Source of the DNA: an uncultured Ferrovibrio sp. | Lineage (GTDB): Bacteria > Pseudomonadota > Alphaproteobacteria > Ferrovibrionales > Ferrovibrionaceae | Direction of reading: 5' to 3' | DNA: 61,830 nt | Assembly: GCF_937960835.1 (NCBI RefSeq) | Contig: NZ_CALGPC010000007.1 | Coordinates: forward strand, 1-61,830 | Part shown: piece after piece, positions 8,789-16,768 of the stretch | How the letters are laid out: each line of letters begins with the position of its first letter | Position numbering within the stretch: position 1 is the first letter of the stretch | The notes under the pieces: model-generated | Database searches by the model: none | Told to the model about the DNA's origin: nothing | What the model saw: only the letters and a program-made list of their open reading frames with translations | Position numbers and translations under genes: made by a program

Positions 8789-9118
8789 TCAGGCCGCGCT
8801 GCGGTCGAAAACGGGAATGCGCTTCAGCTTGTCGCCCAGTTCGCGCTTGCGCTTGAGCAGGTCGTAATCGTCCTGCAGGCCGAGGAAAAAGCCTTCCGAC
8901 AGGCCGAAGAAACGCGCCAGCCGCAGATCCGTATCGGCAGTGACGGCGCGCTTGCCCAGGACGATTTCGTTGATCCGCCGCGGCGGCACCCCCAGCGCGC
9001 GTGCCAGCGCATTCTGGCTCAGGCCCAGCGGCTTGAGAAATTCCTCATTCAGGATGCGTCCCGGATGCGGGTTGGGAATCCGCTTAGTAGTAGTCGACGA
9101 TTTCGACGTCATAGGCAT
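8789..9118 (-). CDS. higA: HigA-family antitoxin (HTH addiction module antidote)
   Basis: A helix-turn-helix antidote of the HigA/VapA type. The core is PNPHPGRILNEEFLKPLGLSQ, then ALARALGVPPRRINEIVLGKRAVT with the recognition helix, and the typical tail LQDDYDLLKRKRE. I start it at ATG 9118 because GGAAGG lies 6 nt upstream; ATGs at 9124 and 9112 are also possible. The start overlaps the last codons of the toxin remnant upstream, the usual higBA layout, but the toxin is truncated, so this looks like an orphan antitoxin. It may now only repress its own promoter or neutralise a toxin elsewhere. Confidence 0.9.
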   Translation of the reverse strand: MPMTSKSSTTTKRIPNPHPGRILNEEFLKPLGLSQNALARALGVPPRRINEIVLGKRAVTADTDLRLARFFGLSEGFFLGLQDDYDLLKRKRELGDKLKRIPVFDRSAA

Positions 9119-9188
9119 TGCCATCCTTCCAGCCGAAGCAGATGCGCCATTGCTGATCGATGCGGATGCTATACTCTAAGCAGGGCAT
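9084..9188 (-). pseudogene. higB: Truncated HigB (RelE-type) toxin remnant
   Basis: The minus-strand frame ending at TAA 9084-9086 reads SIRIDQQWRICFGWKDGN and then AYDVEIVDYY. This is the C-terminal third of a HigB mRNA-cleaving toxin, with the conserved WRICF strand. An in-frame stop lies just upstream (TAG), and only 54 bp separate the remnant from the glutathione transferase stop, so the first roughly 60 residues are gone. It is too short to appear as a normal gene call. The 34-codon frame from ATG 9188 is unlikely to be toxic. Confidence 0.8.
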
Positions 9189-9216
9189 AATATTCTAATT
9201 TGTAAGGTGCCAAGAT

Positions 9217-9234
9217 GAGGCTTCCACGAGCCTC
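9217..9234. other. Small hairpin at the higB deletion edge
   Basis: GAGGCT-TCCACG-AGCCTC forms a 6-bp stem between the transferase stop and the toxin remnant. There is no T-tract, so it is at best a weak terminator. It may mark the breakpoint. Confidence 0.3.
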
Positions 9235-9242
9235 TACTGTCT

Positions 9243-9914
9243 TCACTCCATCTTCACCATCACCCATTTCCGATAGCCCGGCCGCTCGGCAAGCCGCTTA
9301 TGCCAGGCTTCGAGATGCGGCAGGCTGGGGCGCTGGATGGGGAAGCTGAGCCAGCGCTGCACCTGGCAGCCGACCGGAATGTCGCCGATGCTGAGGCTAT
9401 CGCCGGCAATGAAAGGCCCGTGTTCGGCCAGCCAGGCATCGAGCCGCGCCCAGAGCTCGCCGCTCTGCTCCTCGGCGCGCAGCATCTCGTCGACCTTCGC
9501 ATTCACCGGATCGCGCACGAGGCCCCAGAACAGCACACGCATCGGCTCATTGATGGTGGTCAGCGCCCAGTCCATCCAGCGGTCGGCCAGCGCGCGCCGT
9601 GCCGGATCGCGCGGCCAGAGCGGCGCTGCGCCAGAATTCGCATCACCCGCATTCGCATCATCCGCGCCATAGCGCGCTGCGAGATAGCGCACGATCGCAT
9701 TGCTCTCCCACAGCACGACCTCCTCGCCCGTGCCGCTGCCGTCGCGGATGGTCGGGATCAGCCCGTTCGGGTTCATGGCGCGATAGGCCGCGTCGCTCAG
9801 CCCGCCGAATTTGCCGCCGGCATCGATACGCTCGTAAGCCAAGCCCAGCTCATCGGCCGTCCACAGCACCTTCTGCACATTCACCGAGCTCGCCCGGCCC
9901 CAGATGGTCAGCAC
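9243..9914 (-). CDS. Glutathione S-transferase family protein
   Basis: Two-domain glutathione transferase of 223 residues. The N-terminal thioredoxin-like domain has LTIWGRASSVNVQKVLW with the catalytic Ser region, NPNGLIPTI (the cis-Pro) and WESNAIVRYLAARY. The C-terminal helical domain has LSIGDIPVGCQ. I place the start at GTG 9914, which has GGGAGG 6 nt upstream; a GTG eight codons earlier is open but lacks a site. It is a detoxification or redox enzyme whose substrate is unknown. It lies convergent to nothing and divergent from a second transferase. Confidence 0.92.
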   Translation of the reverse strand: MLTIWGRASSVNVQKVLWTADELGLAYERIDAGGKFGGLSDAAYRAMNPNGLIPTIRDGSGTGEEVVLWESNAIVRYLAARYGADDANAGDANSGAAPLWPRDPARRALADRWMDWALTTINEPMRVLFWGLVRDPVNAKVDEMLRAEEQSGELWARLDAWLAEHGPFIAGDSLSIGDIPVGCQVQRWLSFPIQRPSLPHLEAWHKRLAERPGYRKWVMVKME

Positions 9915-10272
9915 CTCATCCTCCCTCGACAGCTTCACTGATCGATCGGTCCCCGGACCATAGCGTGGGCCTGATCCCCTGTCGCGATGTACTATATATG
10001 TTCTTCACCGCCATATGTGCTGCGGTCGCCCATCTTAAGCCCCATGCCTGCGAACCTGCGTGGAAGACGGGTACTCTTCAGTTTCGGCGTGGCTCCGTTG
10101 GCCGAGTTTCGCTCCGTTTGCTCCGCAAAGGAATCCTCCGGCCACAGAACGATCCTGGCCGATCCTGCCGGATCGCTCTTGCGGCGCTCTGGGCAAAGCC
10201 ATATCAACGATTTGCTGATTCTGCTGGCTGCCGTGCGCCGTTCTGCCGGGGCCAAACCGCTGATCCACTGCC
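9915..10272. other. Unassigned 358-bp spacer between two divergent glutathione transferases
   Basis: No reading frame here looks coding; the frames present lack codon bias and ribosome sites. Positions 9990-10005 contain TACTATATATG, usable as a -10 element in either direction. The stretch 10080-10240 has repeated GCTCCGTT/GCTCCG and CGATCCTGGC/CGATCCTGCC elements and could fold. A small RNA is possible but I could not match it to a family I know. Confidence 0.3.
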
Positions 10273-10941
10273 ATGCGCACGCTCTACCATCTTTGGCTAT
10301 CTCCCTATTCCCGCAAGGTGCGAATCCTGCTGAAGGAGAAGGGTCTGGAATTCGATCTCGAGGTCGAGAAGATCTGGGAGCGCCGCGAGGAATTCCTCGC
10401 CATGGATCCCACGGGCCAGGGCCCCGTGCTAATCGAGCATGACGGCCGCGTGCTGGCCGACAGCCAGGCGATCTGCGAATACCTCGACGAGGTCTATCCC
10501 AACAAGATGCTGATCGGCTTCGATCCGCCGAGCCGCGCCGAGACGCGCCGGCTGGTCGCCTGGTGGGATCACAAATTCGGCCGCGAGGCCAGTGAGCCTT
10601 TGATCTACGAGAAGGTGATGAAGCGCTTTCTCGGCATGGGCCATCCGGAATCCTCGGTGATCCGCATCGCCCACAGCAATCTGAAGATCCACCTCGATTA
10701 CATCGCCTATCTCACCGAGCGGCGGAACTGGCTGGCCGGCGACGATTTCAGCCTGGCCGACATCACTGCGGCTGCGCATCTGAGCTGCCTCGATTATCTC
10801 GGCGACATCCTCTGGGAGGATCATCCCGGCGCCAAGGACTGGTATGCGCGGGTGAAGTCGCGGCCCAGCTTCCGGCCGCTGCTCGCCGACCACATCCCCG
10901 GCCTGCCACCGCCCAAGCATTACGCCGATCTGGATTTTTAA
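10273..10941 (+). CDS. Glutathione S-transferase family protein
   Basis: A 222-residue transferase beginning MRTLYHLWLSPYSRKVRILL, with the SPYSRKVR motif carrying the likely catalytic serine. Next come TGQGPVLIEHDG (cis-Pro) and LADSQAICEYLDEVYP. The C-terminal domain has LAGDDFSLADITAAAHLSCLDYLG. It belongs to the bacterial group close to stringent starvation/FZEABx-like transferases. There is no clear ribosome site. A strong hairpin follows at 10950, then ridA and queG in the same direction. Confidence 0.9.
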   Translation: MRTLYHLWLSPYSRKVRILLKEKGLEFDLEVEKIWERREEFLAMDPTGQGPVLIEHDGRVLADSQAICEYLDEVYPNKMLIGFDPPSRAETRRLVAWWDHKFGREASEPLIYEKVMKRFLGMGHPESSVIRIAHSNLKIHLDYIAYLTERRNWLAGDDFSLADITAAAHLSCLDYLGDILWEDHPGAKDWYARVKSRPSFRPLLADHIPGLPPPKHYADLDF

Positions 10942-10949
10942 CTACAAGA

Positions 10950-10984
10950 CACAAGATCCTCGCGCCTGACGCGAGGATCTTGTG
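10950..10984. repeat. Perfect 15-bp inverted repeat with 5-nt loop
   Basis: Arms 10950-10964 and 10970-10984 pair perfectly around CCTGA. No T-run follows in either direction, so this looks more like a dispersed palindromic element than a classical terminator, though it may protect or end the upstream mRNA. Confidence 0.75.
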
Positions 10985-10999
10985 CAGAACGGAAAACAG

Positions 11000-11022
11000 A
11001 TGCCCGGGTCAAGCCCGGGCAT
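11000..11022. repeat. Palindromic element ATGCCCGGG-TCAAG-CCCGGGCAT
   Basis: A 9-bp stem ending ...GGGCATGACG. A diverged relative with the same GGTCAA core and GGGCATGACG end is at 44545-44570. This type of short palindromic repeat is scattered between genes in many alphaproteobacteria. Confidence 0.7.
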
Positions 11023-11059
11023 GACGTCTGAGAAACGAAGGAAGAGAAGGAGCATCCCC

Positions 11060-11413
11060 ATGTCCATCCGCCGCATCGATGTCGGCCCCCGCATGAGCCA
11101 GGCCGTGGTCCATGGCAAGACGGTCTATCTGGCCGGCCAGGTCGCCAGCGACACCAGCGCCGATGTCTTCGGCCAGACCCAGCAGATACTCGCCCAGATC
11201 GACCGCCTGCTGAAGGAAGCCGGCACCGACAAGACCCGCATCCTTTCGGCCAATGTCTGGCTCGCCGATATCGGCACCTTCGCCGAGATGAACAAGGCCT
11301 GGGATGCCTGGGTGCCGCAGGGCAACACGCCGGCCCGCGCCACCGTGGAATCCAAGCTGGCGGCGCCGGCCTACAAGGTGGAGATCGCCTGCATTGCCGC
11401 ACTCCCCGACTAA
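11060..11413 (+). CDS. RidA family (YjgF/UK114) enamine/imine deaminase
   Basis: A 117-residue protein that would hydrolyse reactive enamine/imine intermediates released by PLP enzymes. Family marks are VHGKTVYLAGQVA, QTQQILAQIDRLLKEAGTDK, then a stretch with the catalytic-region Arg (NTPARATVESKLAAPAYKVE). ATG 11060 has AAGGAG upstream; an open extension to 10982 runs through the palindromic repeats and is not coding. The stop overlaps the probable start of queG. Confidence 0.93.
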   Translation: MSIRRIDVGPRMSQAVVHGKTVYLAGQVASDTSADVFGQTQQILAQIDRLLKEAGTDKTRILSANVWLADIGTFAEMNKAWDAWVPQGNTPARATVESKLAAPAYKVEIACIAALPD

Positions 11414-12464
11414 GCCGGTTCAGCAGGCAGAAGATAAGAAGGCGCGCATCCGGGCGCGCGCTTTCGAGGAAGGCTTCGATGCGGTCGGCTTCACGAATAC
11501 CGGCCGCATCGGCCCGGAACTGGCCGAGCGGCTGGATCAGTTCATGGCGCTGCAGCGCCACGGCGAAATGCGCTGGCTGGAAGAGAAGGCCGAGCGCCGC
11601 CGGCATCCCAATGCGCTTTGGCCCGAGGCGAAAAGCATCGTTGCGCTCGGCCTCAATTACGCGCCGGAGAAGAGCCCGCTCGATGTGCTGGCGCAGCGCG
11701 AGCGCGCCGCGATTTCCGTCTATGCGCAGGGGCGCGACTATCACCTGGTGGTGAAGAAGAAGCTGAAGGCGCTTGCCGGCTGGATGCATCGCGAATGGGG
11801 TGACGAGGTCAAGGTCTTCGTCGATACCGCGCCGCTGATGGAAAAGCCGCTCAGCGCTGCCGCCGGGATCGGCTGGCAGGGCAAGCATACCAATCTGGTC
11901 TCGCGCGATTTCGGCTCCTGGCTGTTCCTCGGCATCATTCTCACGACGCTCGAGATCGAACCCGATGCGCCCGAGGCCGATCATTGCGGCTCCTGCCGCA
12001 ACTGCCTTGATGCCTGTCCGACCAATGCCTTTCCCGCGCCCTATCAGCTCGACGCGCGGCGCTGCATCTCGTATCTGACCATCGAATATGACGGCAGCAT
12101 CCCGGAGGAATTCCGCACTGCGATGGGCAACCGCATCTATGGCTGCGACGATTGCCTGGCCGTCTGCCCGTGGAACAAGTTCGCTAAATTGGCGCGGGAA
12201 ATCTCGTTCCATGCGCGGCCTGAGCTTGATGCGCCGCTGCTGATCGAACTGGCCGGGCTGGATGACGCCGCGTTCCGCGAACGCTTCTCGACCAATCCGG
12301 TAAAGCGCATCGGCCGCGACCGTTTCGTGCGCAATGTCTGCATCGCGCTCGGCAACAGCGGCGATCCGGCCGCGATCGCGGTGCTGCAGAAACTATCCGC
12401 CGATCAAAGCGGCATCGTGCGCGAGCATGCCGCATGGGCCCTGCGGCGCCTTAATCGGCCTTGA
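11394..12464 (+). CDS. queG: Epoxyqueuosine reductase
   Basis: Cobalamin- and Fe-S-dependent reduction of epoxyqueuosine to queuosine in tRNA. Visible: FDAVGFTNTG, FVDTAPLMEKPLSAAAG with the catalytic Asp, two 4Fe-4S motifs (CGSCRNCLDACPTNA and CDDCLAVCPW) and a C-terminal HEAT-like tail. The frame has no ATG after the ridA stop. The best start is TTG 11394, inside the end of ridA, with GGAGA 9 nt upstream, giving 356 residues. Translation is probably coupled to ridA. The 3' end overlaps the convergent TPR gene by 14 bp. Confidence 0.93.
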   Translation: MPHSPTKPVQQAEDKKARIRARAFEEGFDAVGFTNTGRIGPELAERLDQFMALQRHGEMRWLEEKAERRRHPNALWPEAKSIVALGLNYAPEKSPLDVLAQRERAAISVYAQGRDYHLVVKKKLKALAGWMHREWGDEVKVFVDTAPLMEKPLSAAAGIGWQGKHTNLVSRDFGSWLFLGIILTTLEIEPDAPEADHCGSCRNCLDACPTNAFPAPYQLDARRCISYLTIEYDGSIPEEFRTAMGNRIYGCDDCLAVCPWNKFAKLAREISFHARPELDAPLLIELAGLDDAAFRERFSTNPVKRIGRDRFVRNVCIALGNSGDPAAIAVLQKLSADQSGIVREHAAWALRRLNRP

Positions 12465-13224
12465 CGTCCATCTCTTCGATATAGCGGCCTGCTGCCACCG
12501 CAGCGGGACTGTCCGGCGCGATCAGCCGCACCTGAATGAGGTCGGCCCGCGCGCCTTTGCGGTCACCGATGTTCAGCCGCAGGATGCCGCGCTCCAGCAG
12601 TGCCTCCGGCAGGCGCGGCTCCAGCGCCAAAGCCGTCTCGGCATCTTCCAGCGCGCCCGCAGGATCGTTCAGCTGCCGCCTTGCGCTGGCGCGCAGCGCA
12701 TAGGCATCGGCGCGCGTCGGCTCCAGGCTCAGCGCGCGGTCCAGATCGGCGCGGGCCGCCGCATGATCGTCGAGTGCCGCCAGCGCAATGGCGCGGTCGA
12801 TCAGGATGTCGGATTGATGCGGCGCGGCATTCACCGCGATATCGAGCAATTGCCGCGCCCGCTGCGGCTGCTCGGCCAGCAGCCAGGCATTGGCCGCCTG
12901 ATCAAGAATTGCCACCGTCAGATGCGGCGCCTGCTTCTCGGCGAGCGGCAGCAGCAGCTCCAGCCGGTCGGCGGCATCGGCGTAATGCTTCAGCTCCACC
13001 AGCGCCAGCGCGCCGCAATGCGCTGCCGCCAATCCGCCGCCGGTCGATTGCCAGACCTGCGCCTGGGCAAATCCTTCTTCCGGATTCCTGCGCACCAGGC
13101 TCAGGCAATCCTGATAGGCGATATCCTCCAGCGCGCGCGACTGCGACGTCTGGGCAATAGAGCCCATCGACAGAAGGGCAAGGCTGGCGAATGCGGCACA
13201 AGACGCTATCTTGAAGATCGGCAT
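12451..13224 (-). CDS. Secreted tetratricopeptide-repeat protein
   Basis: A 257-residue protein with a Sec signal peptide (MPIFKIASCAAFASLALLSM, cleavage likely after the following GSIAQ). A Cys-containing N-terminal region (DCLSLVRRNPEEGFAQAQVW) follows, then about five TPR units such as AAARADLDRALSLEPTRADAYAL and GALEDAETALALEPRLPEAL. It probably acts as a periplasmic scaffold; the partner is unknown. ATG 13224 gives the cleanest signal peptide. The gene is divergent from the SDR gene and tail-overlaps queG. Confidence 0.85.
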   Translation of the reverse strand: MPIFKIASCAAFASLALLSMGSIAQTSQSRALEDIAYQDCLSLVRRNPEEGFAQAQVWQSTGGGLAAAHCGALALVELKHYADAADRLELLLPLAEKQAPHLTVAILDQAANAWLLAEQPQRARQLLDIAVNAAPHQSDILIDRAIALAALDDHAAARADLDRALSLEPTRADAYALRASARRQLNDPAGALEDAETALALEPRLPEALLERGILRLNIGDRKGARADLIQVRLIAPDSPAAVAAGRYIEEMDVKAD

Positions 13225-13293
13225 GGCGCGGAGAGTGGCCTCCGCCCATGGCAAAAGCAAGGCGCGCATCGGAATGCGACGAGGTTTATCTCC

Positions 13294-14163
13294 GTGACCG
13301 GCACATTGTTCTGCTTCGGCCTTGGCTTCACCGCGCAGGCTCTGGCCATGCGTCTGCATGCCAAAGGCTGGGGCATCATCGCCACCAGCCGCAGCCTGGA
13401 GAAAGCCGCCGATATCGCAGCAGTCGGCTATGACAGCCATGTCTTTGATGGTACGGCACCGCTGGCCGATGCGTCCGTGCTGGCGCCGGCGACGCATATC
13501 CTCGTTTCGGTGCCGGCGGATGATGCAGCCGATGCCGTCCTGCGCTGGCATGGCGCCGACATTGCCGCTTTGCCGAATTTGAGATGGCTCGGCTATCTCT
13601 CCACCACCGGCGTCTATGGCGATACCGGCGGCGCATGGGTGGATGAGCAAAGCCCGGTGCGTCCCGATCAGCCGCGCAGCAAGCGTCGCGCCGAAGCCGA
13701 AGCGGGCTGGCTGGAGCTTTGGAAATCCCGCGGCGTGCCGGTGCATGTCTTTCGCCTCGCCGGCATCTACGGACCGGGCCGCAACCAGCTCGAAGGCCTG
13801 CGGCGCGGCACCGCGCATCGCATCGTCAAGCCAGGCCAGGTCTTCTGCCGCATCCATGTGGAAGATATCGCCGCCGTGCTGGAAGCCTCGATGCGCAAGC
13901 CCAATCCCGGCGCGATCTACAATGTTGCCGATGACGAACCCGCGCCGCCGCAGGATGTGGTCGCCTACGCCGCCAAGCTGCTCGGCATGGAGCCGCCGCC
14001 GGAAATTCCGTTCGAACAGGCGCAGCTTTCGCCGATGGCCGCCAGCTTCTATGCCGACAATCGCCGCGTGAAGAATGACCGCATCAAGCGTGAGCTGGGC
14101 GTGAACCTGAAATACCCGACCTATCGCGAGGGATTGACGGCGCTGTGGCAATCCATGGCGTAG
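13294..14163 (+). CDS. SDR-family NAD(P)-dependent epimerase/reductase-like protein
   Basis: A 289-residue atypical short-chain dehydrogenase. The N-terminus TGTLFCFGLGFTAQALAMRL holds a GxGxxA-type dinucleotide loop. LGYLSTTGVYGDTGGAWVDE is the substrate-side block, where the usual YxxxK is replaced by a later R/K-rich segment (SKRRAEAE). Next come FRLAGIYGPGRNQLE and a C-terminal domain with YNVADDEPAP. It resembles the YeeZ group. The start is GTG 13294 with CGAGG about 10 nt upstream; no ATG is available. Its 3' end overlaps the convergent acetyltransferase by 43 bp. Confidence 0.82.
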   Translation: MTGTLFCFGLGFTAQALAMRLHAKGWGIIATSRSLEKAADIAAVGYDSHVFDGTAPLADASVLAPATHILVSVPADDAADAVLRWHGADIAALPNLRWLGYLSTTGVYGDTGGAWVDEQSPVRPDQPRSKRRAEAEAGWLELWKSRGVPVHVFRLAGIYGPGRNQLEGLRRGTAHRIVKPGQVFCRIHVEDIAAVLEASMRKPNPGAIYNVADDEPAPPQDVVAYAAKLLGMEPPPEIPFEQAQLSPMAASFYADNRRVKNDRIKRELGVNLKYPTYREGLTALWQSMA

Positions 14164-14663
14164 AAGTCGGCTGCTTCCTCGCGCTCGCGCGCAGGCACGT
14201 AATGCATCTGCCGTCCGATGAACTGCATGCCGAGTTTCTTCAGCAGGGCAACTGAAGCCGCATTCGTCGCCTGCACACCGGCCTCCAGCCGCTCAATCTG
14301 CAGGGCGCTGATCGCAGCCTGAACGAACGGCATCAGCGCTTCGCTGAGATAGCCCTGCCGGTGAAAGGCAGTCCCCAGCCAGTAGCCTAAGCTGCCGGTG
14401 CGCGGCGCATCATTCACCAGTGCGACCACCAGCCAGCCCATCGGCGTACCATCCTCGCGCTGCGTGATGAGGCGGGCAAAGCTGCGATGGGCACGCTCGG
14501 CGGCGATGACTTCCCGCAGCTTCGCTTCGGCTGCCGCCTCGCTGAGCGGATAGGGCCAGGATGCCGTGCGGTGGCTGACCTCTTTTGTCATCAGCCGCGA
14601 AAGCACTGCTGCATCCCCCGGCACCGGCGGCCGCAGCAGCAGCCTCGCGGTCGAGACGATCAA
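14121..14663 (-). CDS. GNAT-family N-acetyltransferase
   Basis: A 180-residue RimJ/RimL-type acetyltransferase. Visible: STARLLLRPPVPGDAAVLSR, the core strand LGYWLGTAFHRQGYLSEAL with the acetyl-CoA-binding Q/RxxGxxxE-like loop, and NAASVALLKKLGMQFIGR. The start is TTG 14663, overlapping the TGA of the upstream hydrolase (TTGA), with TGGAG 10 nt ahead, so the two are translationally coupled. The substrate is unknown. The 3' end overlaps the opposing SDR gene. Confidence 0.88.
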   Translation of the reverse strand: MIVSTARLLLRPPVPGDAAVLSRLMTKEVSHRTASWPYPLSEAAAEAKLREVIAAERAHRSFARLITQREDGTPMGWLVVALVNDAPRTGSLGYWLGTAFHRQGYLSEALMPFVQAAISALQIERLEAGVQATNAASVALLKKLGMQFIGRQMHYVPAREREEAADFYAMDCHSAVNPSR

Positions 14664-15406
14664 CGGATCAGGCTCCAGGCTGTCTCGATCAGCAGGTCGA
14701 TATCCTGCGGCCGCGACAGGCGGTGATCGCCATCCTTGATCAGGGTCAGGCGGGTATCGTCGCCTCTGAACGCATCGATCGTCTTCAGCGCATGCTGCCA
14801 GGGCACATCCGGATCGCGCATGCCCTGCAGGATGCGCACCGGCTTGTCGAAAACGATGCCGGCCTTCATCAGGCAGTGGGTTCGTCCATCGGTGATGAGC
14901 TGCAGCGTATATTCATAAGGCTCTTCGGAATAGTCCGACGGCTCGCGCAGCACGCCGTCACGCAGCAGCGTGGCGCGCTGCTCCTCCGTCATCTGCGCCC
15001 ACATCAGATCTTCGGTGAAATCCAGGGCCGGCGCGATCAGCACAAGGCCGATCACCTTCTCCGGCCGCGCCAGCGCCGCCAGCGTCGCCAGCCAGCCGCC
15101 CATGCTGGAACCGACGATCACCTGCGGTCCCTGGCAGACCTGATCGAGAATCGCCAGCGTATCCTCCTTCCAGCGGCCGATGGTGCCGTCGATGAAGCGG
15201 CCATCCGACTGGCCATGGCCGAAGTAATCGAAACGCGTGAAGGCCGTGCCGCGTGCCCTGGCCGCAGCTTCCAGCGCCACGGCCTTGGTTCCGGTCATGT
15301 CGGATTTGAACCCGCCGCAGAACAGCACGCCCGGCTGGCGGCCCGGAATGCTGCAATAGGCGAGGCGTGTTTGGTCGGGGCGGGTGAGAAATTGCGTCTC
15401 GGACAC
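14660..15406 (-). CDS. Alpha/beta hydrolase (ABHD10-like)
   Basis: A 248-residue hydrolase. The nucleophile elbow is VIVGSSMGGWLATL (Ser in GSSMGG). The oxyanion strand is VLFCGGFKSDMTG, followed by FDYFGHGQSDG, an acid near MRDPDVPW and the catalytic His in KDGDHRLSRPQD. The best-known relatives are acyl-protein thioesterase-like (ABHD10). GTG 15406 has AGGAG 7 nt upstream. It is the first gene of a two-gene operon with the GNAT protein. Confidence 0.9.
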   Translation of the reverse strand: MSETQFLTRPDQTRLAYCSIPGRQPGVLFCGGFKSDMTGTKAVALEAAARARGTAFTRFDYFGHGQSDGRFIDGTIGRWKEDTLAILDQVCQGPQVIVGSSMGGWLATLAALARPEKVIGLVLIAPALDFTEDLMWAQMTEEQRATLLRDGVLREPSDYSEEPYEYTLQLITDGRTHCLMKAGIVFDKPVRILQGMRDPDVPWQHALKTIDAFRGDDTRLTLIKDGDHRLSRPQDIDLLIETAWSLIR

Positions 15407-15492
15407 GGAAAAACTCCTGCAATCTTGTGGGGTCCGGGCATTTCCGGCGGATCGCGGCGCCTTTATAGTGCCGCGAATCGCGTTACCCTTTG

Positions 15493-16704
15493 ATGCCAGA
15501 CGATCCGAACCTCACTATGACCGCAGCGCCCGCCGAACGTCCAGAAGGCGGCCGTCCTCCCGCTGTGCTGCAGGTGCTACCTGCGCTTGTCACCGGGGGG
15601 GTGGAGCGCGGCACGGTTGATACCGCCAAGGCTCTGGCCAGGGCTGGCTGGGTATCCTACGTGGTCTCCGAGGGCGGCCCGATGGTGCGCGAGCTGGAGC
15701 GCGCCGGTGCCAAGCATTTCACGCTGCCTGTCGCGAGCAAGAATCCCCTCGTCATGCGTCGGAATACCGACCGGCTGGAAGAGCTGATCCGCAGCCTGCC
15801 GGTCGATCTGGTTCATGTGCGCTCGCGCGCTCCGGCCTGGTCTGCGCGCGCCGCCGCCCGGCGCTGCGGCGTGCCGCTGGTGACGACCTTTCACAACGCC
15901 TACAAGGCGCATAACTGGTTCAAGCGCTTCTGGGCCGGGCCGATGGCCAAGGGCGACCGCGTGGTGGCAATCTCCGATTTCGTCGGCGAGTATGCGCATA
16001 AGACCTTCGGCGTGCCGCGGTCGCTGATCACTGTCATTGCGCGCGGCACGGATCTGGCGAAATTCGATCCCTCCCGTGTCTATCCCGACCGCATCGCGAA
16101 GTTGCAGCAGCAATGGCGGCTGGTCGACGGCCTGCCGGTGATCCTGCTGCCGGGCCGGCTGACGCGCTGGAAGGGTCATGCGGTGCTGCTGCGCGCGCTG
16201 GCCGAGTTGACCAGGCGCCGCGGCAAGCAGGATTTCATCGCCGTACTGGTCGGCGATCATCAGGGCCGCGAGACATACCGCGCCGAACTGGAAGGCATGA
16301 TCGTGCAGCTCGGGCTTGATCGCTGCGTGCGCATGCCGGGCGACTGCAAGGACATGCCGGCGGCCTACATGCTGGCCGATGTGGTGGTCTCCGCCAGCAT
16401 CGAGCCGGAGGGCTTCGGCCGCATCGCTGTGGAAGGCCAGGCGATGGGCAAGCCGGTGATCGCCACCAATCATGGCGGCGCCCGCGAAACCGTGCTGCCT
16501 GGAGAAACCGGCTGGCTGGTGCCGCCGAATGATGCGATTGCGCTGGCGGATGCGCTGGAGGAAGCGCTGAAGCTGACGCCTGAGCGGCGGATGGCGATTG
16601 CCGAACGGGCGCGCCGCCATGTGGCCGAGCATTTCACCGTCGATACGATGTGCGCGGCCTATATCAGGGTCTATACGGATTTGCTGTTCCCCGAACATGC
16701 GTGA
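15493..16704 (+). CDS. Glycosyltransferase family 4 protein
   Basis: A 403-residue GT-B fold enzyme transferring sugar from a nucleotide donor, probably to surface polysaccharide or LPS. The N-terminal acceptor domain has LPALVTGGVERGTVDTAKAL. The C-terminal donor domain has LLPGRLTRWKGHAVLLRAL and the E-x7-E block EPEGFGRIAVEGQAMGKPV, then NHGGARETVLPGETGWLVPP. It starts at ATG 15493; ATG 15517 is an alternative, and neither has a clear ribosome site. No other polysaccharide genes are adjacent. A GC-rich hairpin overlaps the stop codon. Confidence 0.9.
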   Translation: MPDDPNLTMTAAPAERPEGGRPPAVLQVLPALVTGGVERGTVDTAKALARAGWVSYVVSEGGPMVRELERAGAKHFTLPVASKNPLVMRRNTDRLEELIRSLPVDLVHVRSRAPAWSARAAARRCGVPLVTTFHNAYKAHNWFKRFWAGPMAKGDRVVAISDFVGEYAHKTFGVPRSLITVIARGTDLAKFDPSRVYPDRIAKLQQQWRLVDGLPVILLPGRLTRWKGHAVLLRALAELTRRRGKQDFIAVLVGDHQGRETYRAELEGMIVQLGLDRCVRMPGDCKDMPAAYMLADVVVSASIEPEGFGRIAVEGQAMGKPVIATNHGGARETVLPGETGWLVPPNDAIALADALEEALKLTPERRMAIAERARRHVAEHFTVDTMCAAYIRVYTDLLFPEHA

Positions 16705-16725
16705 CGGCGCCCGTGGCGCCGTCAC
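16701..16725. terminator. GC-rich hairpin at the glycosyltransferase stop
   Basis: An 11-bp perfect stem, GTGACGGCGCC-CGT-GGCGCCGTCAC, overlaps the TGA stop. There is no T-run, so Rho-independent termination is doubtful. It sits between convergent genes and may end transcription both ways. Confidence 0.45.
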
Positions 16726-16768
16726 AACGTCTTGCAGTTCTGGGATATTACAGTTTTCAGGCTTCTGA

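Noticed and set aside
9990..10260. 6S RNA
   Set aside because: I looked for the central-bubble consensus and closing stem on both strands and could not find them.
10938..12212. Minus-strand frame of 424 codons opposite ridA and queG
   Set aside because: Antisense shadow of well-supported genes, with an Arg-rich low-complexity product.
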